64,000 nt of DNA, taken from Methylomarinovum caldicuralii. Lineage in GTDB: Bacteria > Pseudomonadota > Gammaproteobacteria > Methylococcales > Methylothermaceae. The stretch is taken from the NCBI RefSeq assembly GCF_033126985.1, contig NZ_AP024714.1:2496990-2560989 (forward strand), written 5' to 3'. A program made the translations under genes and the position numbers. The notes under the pieces are model-generated. The model searched no databases. It had not been told where the DNA came from and saw nothing but the letters and a program-made list of their open reading frames with translations. Below, one piece after another: positions 55,906 through 63,366 of the stretch (within the stretch, counting starts at the first letter, position 1; the number at the start of each line of letters is the position of its first letter).

Positions 55906-57003
55906 CGATCACCAACAGGTCGATCCCCGAAGTCAAAAGCAGCGCCAGGGCATCCTCCACCGAATGGACCATGGGCTTTCCCATGCGGTTGAGGCTGGTG
56001 TTGAGCAGCAGCAGCACCCCGGTGCGATCCCGGAACGCGCCGATCAGGGCGTGGAAGCGGGGGTTGAGATCCCGGCGCACGCTCTGCAGCCGCCCGGTGC
56101 CGTCGGCGTGGACCACCGCCGGGACCCGGTCGCGGCATTCGGGGCGGAAGCGCAGGGCCCGCTCCATGCAGGGGCTGAACTGGTAGTCCTCGAACCAGTC
56201 CGGGCCGCATTCGTCGAGCACCGCCGGGGCGAAGGGGCGGAACGCCTCGCGGAATTTGACTTCGGCGTTGAGGCGGCGGGGCATGTCGGCGTCGCGGGGA
56301 TAGGCGAGGATGGAGCGGTTGCCAAGGGCCCGGGGACCGAACTCGGCCCGGCCCTGCATCCAGGCGACGATACGGCCGGCGGCCAGTTCGGCGGCCACGG
56401 TCGCCGCTAGATCGTCCGGGTGACGGCGGGCCGCCAGGCCGCTGTGGCGCAGCAACGCTTCCAGCCGCCCGCGATCGATGGCGCTGCCGAGGTAGGGGCT
56501 CAAGGGACCGGATGGCAACGGCTGCTGCGGATGATCGTGGCGCCAGGCCAGCCAGGCGGCTCCCAGGGCAGTGCCGTCGGCGGCGGGGGCGCTGGGCACG
56601 TAGAGGCGACGGAACGGGCCGTTGGCCACGATCTCCCCGTTGGCGGCGGAATTGAGGGCGCAGCCGCCTCCCAGGACCAGATCCGCCTGGGGACAGACGT
56701 GGTGCAGGTTGGCGATCAGTTCCAGCAGGCGGTCGCGGAAGAAACGCTGGCCGGTGCAGGCCAGGTTGGCGGCCTTGAGGGGGTCGTCTCCGGGGACGCG
56801 GCCGTAGGCCTGCAGCCACAGCAGGGTGTCCAGGATGGCGCGCAGATTCTGTTTCAGCGTCAGCCCTTCGACCCACAGCAGCGGTTCCAGGCGGCGGGCG
56901 ATCTCCGGATCGAAGCGGCCGTAGGCCGCCAGCCCCATGACCTTACACTCCTCGCCGGCGAGCCAGTCGAAGCCGCACAGCTCGGTCAGCCACATGTAGA
57001 AGA
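55877..57003 (-). pseudogene. NodU/CmcH-family carbamoyltransferase, 5' end deleted
   Basis: The recognisable protein starts at GFFYMWLTELCGFDWLAGEE and runs about 375 residues to the stop. It includes CKVMGLAAYG, LVLGGGCALNSAANGEI, the C-terminal domain motif GRAEFGPRALGNRSILA and LNTSLNRMGKPMV. Complete members are about 570-600 residues, so roughly the first 190, including N-terminal His metal ligands and the start codon, are missing. Upstream of 57003 the frame runs antisense through the AlkB-like gene. The family carbamoylates natural products from carbamoyl phosphate. The protein cannot be functional as it stands. Confidence 0.82.
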
Positions 57004-57005
57004 AG

Positions 57006-57986
57006 CCCGGCCTGGTCCCCGGTCTGCTGGCCGGCCTGTTCCGGGCGGACACCTGGCTGCTGCTGGAGATGACCCGCCATTGGAGCTGGAATCTCGACAG
57101 CCTGGCGGAGCTGGCGGCGGTCAAGTTCCTGGCGGGCAGCAACGCCGCGCTCTCCGGCATCCTGGTGGCCCACGAACTGATCCACCGCCGCCACCCGTTG
57201 CCCCGCCGGCTGGGACGGTTGCTCCTGATCCTGTGCGGCCACGACCATTTCTATGTCGAACACCGCCGCGGCCATCACCGCCGCGTGGGGCTGGCGAAAG
57301 ACCCTGCCACCGCCCGCCCGGGGGAAAGTTATGCCGACTTCTGGCGCCGCAGCCTGAGAGGCCAGTTCCGCGGCGCCTGGCAGCTGGAATGCCGGCGGCT
57401 GCGGCGCAAACATCTGGGCTGGCATCACCACCGGGTCCTGCAGGGACTGGCCGCCGAAGGCGCGCTCCTGGGGCTGGTCGTCTGGTTCTACGGCGCGGCG
57501 GGCGCCGTCGCGGTGGCGCTACAGGCGTTCATGGCGATGCGCAACCTGGAGGCGATCAACTACATCCAGCACTGGGGCCTGAGCCGCCGTCCCGGCACGC
57601 CCCCCGACGCGCACCACGCCTGGCACACCGACACCTGGTGCTCCACCTGCCTGGTGCTGGGACTGAGCCGCCACGCCCACCATCACCTGGCGCCGGCCCG
57701 CCCCTATACCGAACTGCAGGCGCTGCCGGACAGCCCCCGCCTGCCCTACGGCTATTTCGCCCTGGCCTTCCTGATCGCCTACCGCAACCGCCGCTTCCAG
57801 TCCCTGGCGCTGGCGGAGCTGCGGCGTTGCGGCCTGCGGTCAGACCATCGCCAAACCCACGATCAGATAGAGGACCAGGGCCACCCCGGCCCCCAGCAGG
57901 GCGTAGGGGAACTGGTGGCGGATGTGTTCGATGGGCTCCACCCCGGCGGCGAGGGAGGCAATCATGGTGGTGTCGGATACCGGTGA
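57006..57986 (+). pseudogene. AlkB-like membrane oxidase (alkane hydroxylase/desaturase type), 5' end deleted
   Basis: The encoded protein has the histidine boxes of AlkB-type non-haem diiron enzymes: HELIHRRH, EHRRGHHRR, NYIQHWGL and LSRHAHHH. It also has DPATARPGESYADFWRRS, as in alkane hydroxylases. The normal N-terminus with its first membrane helices is absent: coding character begins at the junction near 57005, where the divergent carbamoyltransferase gene is also cut. The first ATG (57069) starts about 27 residues before the first His box. The C-terminus after LAELRRCG runs 146 bp into the antisense of the NhaC gene, so the natural end may be lost too. I consider it a remnant, although a shortened protein could still be made. 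Confidence 0.75.
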
Positions 57987-59198
57987 GCAGTGGTCGCCGA
58001 ACAACCCGCCGCTGAGGGCGGCGCCGACCAGCAGCGCGGTGGAAACCTCGAAAGCCTCCGCCATCGGCACCACGGCGGGGATGAGGATGGCGAAGGTGCC
58101 CCAGGAGGTGCCGGTGGCGAAGGAGATCAGACAGCCGATACCGAACACCAGGAACGGCAGCCACAGGGGATCGAGCTCCCCCCGCAGGGTGCCGGCCAGG
58201 TATTCGCCGGTCCCGAGGGCGTGGGTGGTCGCCCCCACCGAGAAAGCGAAGATCAGCAGATACATCAACGGCAGGATGACCCGCACCCCTTCGCGCACCG
58301 GGGCCGCCATCTCCCGCCAGGGCAGGACGTCGTCAAGGCGGAAATAGATCACCGTGGCGATCAGCGTCACCAGCACCGCGCTGAAGATGGCCAGCGGGGC
58401 ATCGCCGGTGACCAGCAGCAGGAGCAGGGCGCTGCCCACCAGCCCGGCGATGGGCCACCACAGATAGCGCGGATGGGCAGGAGACTGGGGATAAGGCTCG
58501 ATGGCGGTACCGAAGTGGGGCAGGTCGCCGACGATCTTTTCCGAAACCGGCAACCGCCAGGGCAGTTCCCAGCCGGTGAGCGCTACCACCGCCACCAGGG
58601 CGATGGCGACCCAGCCGTAGAAGATGAACCCCAGGGATTTCACCAGCACCCAGGCGGGGCTTGCCACTCCCTGATCGGCCAGCAGGGTGATGATGTAGGC
58701 GCCCCAGGCGTTCACCGGAATCAGCATGCACTTGGGAGAACAGGTGGTGTCGAGAATGTAGCTCAGGCGCAGCCGCGGCAGCTTGTAGCGGTCGAACAGG
58801 GGCAGCGCCACCAGACCAGCGATGAGCACGCCGAAATAGGTTTCGATGAACAGCGCCATGCTGGTGAGGAAAGCCAGGCCGCTGACCTTGCGTGGATCGT
58901 GGTTCAACCAGCGCTCTTCGGCCCAGTGGATGAAGCCCTGAATGCCGCCGGAGCGCTGGATCAGGCCGATCAGTCCCCCGATCAACAGGCTGAAGACGAT
59001 GATGAGGACGTTGTCGCGGTCGGTGGCCACCTGCCAGACGGTCCTCACCATCCGCGCCGAGGCGTCCGGCAGCCAGCCCCCCTCCAAGATCAAGGCGCCG
59101 AGGAAGATGTAGAGGCCGAGGGCCAGCAGCACGCGGCGGGTGATCATCGCCACTGGAATCGCCACCAGGGCGGGAAGCAGGGACAGCCAGGTCAACAT
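57840..59198 (-). CDS. nhaC: Na+/H+ antiporter NhaC family protein
   Basis: A 452-residue transporter with about 11 helices. Family blocks are VFSLLIGGLIGLIQRSGGI, KVSGLAFLTSMALFIETYFG, ILDTTCSPKCMLIPVNAWGAY, ISFATGTSWGTFAILIPAVVPMA and LFGDHCSPVSDTTMIASLAAG. It exchanges sodium for protons, which would suit a saline habitat. It is complete and looks functional. Its end overlaps the read-through of the AlkB-like frame. Confidence 0.94.
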   Translation of the reverse strand: MLTWLSLLPALVAIPVAMITRRVLLALGLYIFLGALILEGGWLPDASARMVRTVWQVATDRDNVLIIVFSLLIGGLIGLIQRSGGIQGFIHWAEERWLNHDPRKVSGLAFLTSMALFIETYFGVLIAGLVALPLFDRYKLPRLRLSYILDTTCSPKCMLIPVNAWGAYIITLLADQGVASPAWVLVKSLGFIFYGWVAIALVAVVALTGWELPWRLPVSEKIVGDLPHFGTAIEPYPQSPAHPRYLWWPIAGLVGSALLLLLVTGDAPLAIFSAVLVTLIATVIYFRLDDVLPWREMAAPVREGVRVILPLMYLLIFAFSVGATTHALGTGEYLAGTLRGELDPLWLPFLVFGIGCLISFATGTSWGTFAILIPAVVPMAEAFEVSTALLVGAALSGGLFGDHCSPVSDTTMIASLAAGVEPIEHIRHQFPYALLGAGVALVLYLIVGLAMV

Positions 59199-59274
59199 GG
59201 TGGAAGTCCTATCCTTGTTGTTGCCAAAAGGGTCCTATTTTCCCCCCTGCCCGGCCGGCGTCAACCTCGGCGTC

Positions 59275-60183
59275 CTAACGGTCTGTCAGCCAGATTTTTT
59301 CGAGCGTTTGTATTGTCGTTGTCGTCTCCTGCCGCAGCGCTTCGGCGCTTATCAGACCGGCCAGCGTCTTGGCTTCCGCAGTCAGACCGGCTTTCGCCAG
59401 CTGAAGCGCGACGACCTGGCGGGTCTTGTCCCCTGTTTCCCCGGCAAGAGACATAGCGCCCATTTGGGCTTCATTGAACGCCTGGCGGGCTAAGGTGTTT
59501 TCCCCGCTACGCAACAGCCAGCGGCCGACAACCGCTTGCGCGATGGCGTAATCTTCGGGTTGATCGCGAAATTCTCCAAGCGTTCTCGTTACAACATGCA
59601 AATAGTCTGCACGTTTCGCCGCCAGTTCGTGTGCCGTGGCGAATTGAAACAACATGAGTGCGGCACGGAGGCGGTAACCGGGAAGCCGGAAAACGTCCAG
59701 GCGTTCCAGCAAGCGATATCCCTCCGCCGGGTCGCGGTCATCGTACAGGGTGCGCTCGAACAGGGTCAGCCTCAAGCGATCTGCTTTTTGCACGTCTCGG
59801 ATCAACCCGGGTATTCCCAAAGCGCGATCAAGCGCGCCGGCGGCGGCAAATCCCAAGGCGGTCAGACGCAGCAATGCGTTGTCGTGACGCAGGCGGCCCA
59901 ATTCAATGCCCCGCTCCAAGGCGGAGAAAAGCAGCGCCAACTGGCCAAGCGCTCGATAGGATTCGGCCAGTTCCGCTTGCAGACGGATTCCGTCAATCTC
60001 CGGCAGGCCGGCGAGTCGTTGTTGCAAGCGGTTCAAGGCATTGCTGGCTGCTTCCATATCCCGCTGTCGGAATTTGGCCACCGCAAGGGCCGCAAGCGCC
60101 TTGACCTGTACTTCAGGCGCGGAGGAAGTTGCAGCTAGTTGCTGAAGATAGGCTGTCGTCGTATCCGCTTCCTGGCGCCACCC
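59275..60183 (-). pseudogene. Helical-repeat (TPR-like) protein, 3' part of a gene split by an IS5-type element
   Basis: The minus-strand frame is open from the IS edge at 60183 to a stop at 59275. It encodes helical repeats (ELAESYRALGQLALLFSALE, AIAQAVVGRWLLRSGENTLARQAFNEAQ) over about 300 residues. Sequence right at the IS edge (EADTTTAYLQQLAA, VKALAALAVAKF) is plausible coding, so the gene began on the other side. The 219-residue zinc-ribbon/membrane protein at 61024-61683 points the same way and ends in the IS. Joining the flanks after removing one CTAG puts the two parts one base out of frame, so either a later indel occurred or these were two genes. A GTG at 60081 could start a shorter 268-residue protein. 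Confidence 0.6.
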
Positions 60184-60186
60184 TAG

Positions 60187-61027
60187 ATGCTGTCGTCACG
60201 AGTTTGTGAGATACTGAACGTCTGTTTGGACTTTATCACAGGACCTGCGCCATGACGACACCTGCACACCGCCGCCACGATATTTCCGACCGGGTTTGGG
60301 AGCTGTTGGAACCGCATCTTCCCGGGCGCCGAGGCGCCTGGGGCGGGGTGGCCAGAGACAACCGGCAGTTCATCAATGCGGTGTTTTGGATTCTGCGCAC
60401 CGGCGCCCCCTGGCGGGATCTGCCACCGGATTACGGGGATTGGAAGAACGTCCATCGAAGGTTCTGCCGCTGGCGGGACAAGGGGGTGTGGGAGAAGGTT
60501 CTCGAGCAGCTGATCGATGAGCCGGATTACGAATGGCTGATGATCGATGCCAGCCATGTGAAGGTACACCCTCATGCGGCCGGCGCCAAAGGCGGCAACC
60601 AGGACATGGGGCGCACAAAAGGGGGCTCAACACCAAGATACATCTGGCCGTGACAGCGCTGTGTCTGCCGGTCCGAATGGTTGTCACAGCAGGTCCCACA
60701 GCGGATTGCAGCCAGGCTGCAACCCTGATCGAGGGAATCGACGCCCAGTACCTGTTGGCAGACAAAGGTTACGACAGTGATGCCCTCATCGCCCAGGCCA
60801 AAGAGCAAGGGATGGAGCCTGTCACCCCTTCCCGCAGGAATCGCAGGCATCGGCGTGAATACGACAAGCATTTGTATCGTCTGCGCCATCTGGTCGAGAA
60901 CGCCTTTTTGCATCTCAAGCGCTGGCGGGGTATCGCCACCCGTTATGCCAAAAATACGGCTTCCTTCCTTGCCGCCGTGCATATCCGCTGTATCGCCATT
61001 TGGGCATCAATATTGTGACGACACTAT
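60187..61027 (+). mobile_element. IS5-family (IS427-type) insertion sequence
   Basis: An 841-bp element with imperfect end repeats: ATGCTGTCGTCAC on the left and GTGACGACACTAT on the right (complement ATAGTGTCGTCAC). It is flanked by CTAG at 60183-60186 and 61028-61031, a short target duplication typical of this group. It holds two overlapping transposase frames. It sits between the two parts of the zinc-ribbon/helical-repeat protein. Confidence 0.92.
60252..61018 (+). CDS. IS5-family transposase made from two frames
   Basis: The first frame (60252-60653, 133 residues) has the N-terminal helix-turn-helix part and first catalytic Asp (RHDISDRVWELLEPHLPG, AVFWILRTGAPWRDLP, WLMIDASHVKVHPHAAG). 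The second (ending at 61018) holds the rest (KIHLAVTALCLPVRMVVTAG, LLADKGYDSDALI, RRHRREYDKHLYRLRHLVENAFLHLK) with the second Asp and Glu. The frames meet near AAAAGGGGGC (60617-60626), where a -1 shift gives GRTKGGLNTKIH. Two-frame transposases joined by frameshifting are normal in the IS427 group. Confidence 0.9.
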
Positions 61028-61683
61028 CTAGGTGGAGGAGGTGGCTGCTCAGAGCCACTGTTGTTGTAAACCATCATGCCCACAGCACCGGCAAGCACGC
61101 CTCCCAACAGAATCAAGGAGGCTGAGCTGAACAGGGCGGTACGGCTGTGCATGAACTTCGGCAGCCCCAGCTGCTTCCGGATCTCTTCCTCCAATGCCTC
61201 GCGGCGCCTTCTCTCCTCCTCCCAGGCCGCTTCTTCTTCGCAGCGGCGGCGCTCTTCCTCGTGTCGTCTGAGGAGCGCCCGTTTGATGCGTTCCCGCTCC
61301 AACTTCTCGGCTTGTACCTTCTCCCATTTTTCCTTGACGACGCCGCATTTCTCACATTGGTGGAAGGTACCGTCACCGACCGCTTGTTCATGGCCACAAG
61401 CAGGACAAACAAATTTTTCCTCAGCGGGCCGCTCATCAAGGGGCACCAACTCAAGCTTGGCGCCACTGAACAGCGTGGGGCGATAATTGCATGTCAATCC
61501 CAAGGCCCGTAGCTTGGCGCAAACCTGTTTGGCTTCCTCAAGGGGGATATTGCGCCGGGCAAGTCGCTTGCTGGCCAAACGTTCCGCCTGCTGCCGGGAA
61601 AGATTCAGTTTTTCCATCAGCATTTCAACGCTTGGCGAATCCAGCAGGATGACATCGAAACGGGTGTCTGCTTCTTGGGTCAT
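61024..61683 (-). pseudogene. Zinc-ribbon, coiled-coil, single-helix membrane protein; 3' end lies in the IS5-type element
   Basis: A 219-residue protein from the ATG at 61683. Residues 5-65 (FDVILLDSPSVEMLMEKLNL, EAKQVCAKLRALGLTCNYRP) form a small alpha/beta domain somewhat like ribosomal L7/L12-type or bacteriocin-system domains. A zinc ribbon follows (FVCPACGHE, FHQCEKCGVV), then a long charged coiled coil (RRHEEERRRCEEEAAWEEE), one membrane helix (SLILLGGVLAGAVGMMVY) and a PPPPP linker. The stop codon TAG is provided by the IS end. The linker suggests that a periplasmic domain, the helical repeats on the far side, was attached. Confidence 0.65.
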
Positions 61684-61758
61684 GGCAAAGTAATCGTGTT
61701 GAGTTTGTCTATTGTGGTCTGACAACCGAACCGCTGGGCAGGATCCGCTTTCGCCTGT

Positions 61759-62487
61759 TCAAACGCAAAATCCGACGATCAGCCCCTCTCCTAGCCAACA
61801 TTGTAACCAAGACACGATGCGCTGGGCGGCGTCATCCACGGCAGGTTGTCGCGCCAGCCATTCGCAACAGGCGGCGAAATCTTCCCCCTGCTGCAGCCGT
61901 TCCAAGGCGCCGGCCTCTTCCGGCGTCAGGGAGCGGAAGAACTGTCGCAGTTCCCGCCGCCAGATCAACACCGGCACCGGCGCTTCCAGGGGTGGGCAGG
62001 GGGGCGGGGGGGCGCCGGCCTGCAGGGCTCGCCAGAGGGGCAGGATGGCGTGGCACTGCCAGAGGAGCTGCACACTGGGATGGAAGCGGAAGCGCAGCCC
62101 CGGCCAGTCCTGGGGGGGCACCGCGATCAGATCGTCGGCGGTCAGCGGTTTGGCGTCGGAGCAGTCGAAGGCCAGCCCCAGGGCCCATTCGAAGGCGGCG
62201 AACTCCGCCAGCGCCGCCTCTCCCCGCCGGGCGAGGAATTCGGGCAGGCGGTGGCCGATCCAGCGGATGGAAAAATGCCGCGACGGGCAGGCGGCGAGAT
62301 AATCCCGGGCCAGGCGGGTAAAAGCCGCCTCCCCCAGCCAGCACCGCAGCAGCGGATAATCCACCGCCAGGGCCTCGGCCAGGCGCAGGCGGTAGGCGTT
62401 CTGGTAGACCGCCAGCCCCGGCCAGTCCGACTTCCGACCCGCGACGATGTCCTGCTGCAACTGCCGCTGGCGCTCACGCAGCTTCAT
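61759..62487 (-). CDS. bufC: DUF2063 DNA-binding-like domain protein, partner of an MNIO enzyme
   Basis: A 242-residue protein. The N-terminal domain (LRERQRQLQQDIVAG, LAVYQNAYRLRLAEALAVDYPLL) is the DUF2063 'putative DNA-binding domain'. Such proteins stand next to DUF692/MNIO enzymes in bufferin, methanobactin-like and other ribosomal peptide pathways and help present the precursor peptide. The C-terminal part is less conserved. The ATG at 62487 lies in a 75-bp repeat of the MNIO gene's 3' end. In an undisturbed operon it would overlap the MNIO stop directly; here a toxin-antitoxin module lies between. No precursor peptide gene is visible in the window. The symbol is given by analogy. Confidence 0.82.
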   Translation of the reverse strand: MKLRERQRQLQQDIVAGRKSDWPGLAVYQNAYRLRLAEALAVDYPLLRCWLGEAAFTRLARDYLAACPSRHFSIRWIGHRLPEFLARRGEAALAEFAAFEWALGLAFDCSDAKPLTADDLIAVPPQDWPGLRFRFHPSVQLLWQCHAILPLWRALQAGAPPPPCPPLEAPVPVLIWRRELRQFFRSLTPEEAGALERLQQGEDFAACCEWLARQPAVDDAAQRIVSWLQCWLGEGLIVGFCV

Positions 62488-62548
62488 GGGTCCACAGGAG
62501 CTCGGCGATGCGGCGGGCCTGGTCCGGCACCTGCAACAGGGTTTCCGG
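62474..62548 (+). repeat. Direct repeat flanking the toxin-antitoxin module, left copy
   Basis: 75 bp beginning TCACGCAGCTTCATGGGTCC, matching 63292-63366 at 68 of 75 positions. It is the antisense of the 3' end of the MNIO gene and includes the ATG of the DUF2063 gene. This copy encodes an orphan MNIO C-terminus fragment. Confidence 0.9.
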
Positions 62549-62677
62549 TAGCCACCGCCTCTTTTCATACAAAAAATAATACATCCCCCCTCTCGCTTGC
62601 TTCCTCAATCACATAGATCACCAATCGAACTGTTATCCGGACAGCTGGAAATGCCGCCCACCATTGTTATATTTTGT

Positions 62678-62690
62678 TATAATATCCCGC
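62678..62690 (+). promoter_or_regulatory. Extended -10 promoter of the toxin-antitoxin operon
   Basis: TGTTATAAT (TG at 62675-62676, TATAAT at 62678-62683) is an extended -10 element. The expected transcription start, about 7 bases later, falls at or next to the toxin ATG (62691), so the transcript may be leaderless. Two copies of TTGTTATA-like sequence (62664 and 62674 onwards) overlap it and are candidates for an operator bound by the antitoxin. Confidence 0.6.
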
Positions 62691-62945
62691 ATGGAAGTGA
62701 TCTGGACGCCCAAGGCATTGAAGCAATTGGTCAAGCTGAAGGACCAACAAACCCGGGTTCGGATCGTCCAGGCTGCCCGCAATCTGTCTGCGTTTCCGAA
62801 CGTGCCCGGCATCAAAGCATTGAAGAATCACCACTACGGCTACCGTTTGCGCGTCGGCGATTACCGGGTGTTGTTCGATGTGTTGGATCACGCCCACATT
62901 GTCAGTATCGAAGAGGTGAAAAAACGCGATGCCCGCACCTATTGA
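62691..62945 (+). CDS. RelE/HigB-type toxin
   Basis: An 84-residue RelE/ParE-superfamily protein: EVIWTPKALKQLVKLKDQQT, IKALKNHHYGYRLRVGDYRVLFDV and a final VVSIEEVKKRDARTY-like end. The Arg/Tyr residues of the RelE ribonuclease fold are present in YRLRVGDYRVLF. These toxins cut mRNA at the ribosome. The ATG at 62691 is chosen because the promoter lies just upstream; the longer TTG start would overlap it. It precedes the antitoxin by a 17-bp overlap. Confidence 0.92.
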   Translation: MEVIWTPKALKQLVKLKDQQTRVRIVQAARNLSAFPNVPGIKALKNHHYGYRLRVGDYRVLFDVLDHAHIVSIEEVKKRDARTY

Positions 62946-63282
62946 TTTCCAAGTGATCGAGAAAAACGGCAGACCTGTTTTTGCCGTGGTTCCGTGGGAC
63001 CGCTTCCAGGAAATGCTCAAGGCTTGGCGCGCCACGCAGGTTCGCGAGCATGGCATTCCACAGGATGTGGTGGAGCGGCATGTGATTGATGGCGTCTCCC
63101 TGGTGGCTGCCTGGCGTGAACATTTGGGGCTGACTCAGGCGCAGTTGGCCGACCTGGCGGGTATGAAGCAATCCGCCATCGCCCGTCTGGAACGCCAAGG
63201 ATCAAGACCGCGCAGAACCACGCTGCGTCGCCTGGCCAACGCGATGGGACTGCATCCCGACCAACTGCTGCTGGAGGAATAA
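62929..63282 (+). CDS. XRE-type antitoxin
   Basis: A 117-residue helix-turn-helix protein. The N-terminal 60 residues (PIDFQVIEKNGRPVFAVVPW) resemble a Phd/prevent-host-death-like or toxin-binding part. The C-terminal half is a clear Cro/CI domain (LGLTQAQLADLAGMKQSAIA, TLRRLANAMGLHPDQL). It would neutralise the upstream RelE-type toxin and repress the promoter. Toxin-first order is common in HigBA-like modules. The two genes overlap by 17 bp. Confidence 0.92.
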   Translation: MPAPIDFQVIEKNGRPVFAVVPWDRFQEMLKAWRATQVREHGIPQDVVERHVIDGVSLVAAWREHLGLTQAQLADLAGMKQSAIARLERQGSRPRRTTLRRLANAMGLHPDQLLLEE

Positions 63283-63291
63283 AGCGACCGT

Positions 63292-63366
63292 TCACGCAGC
63301 TTCATGGGTCCACAAGGGCTCGGCGATGCGGCGGGCCTGGTCCAGTTCCTGCAGCAGGGTTTCCAG
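63292..63366 (+). repeat. Direct repeat flanking the toxin-antitoxin module, right copy
   Basis: Copy of 62474-62548 with 7 mismatches in 75. It is the true 3' end of the MNIO gene. It still contains the ATGAAGCTGCGTGA in which the DUF2063 gene would start while the MNIO gene stops. Confidence 0.9.
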
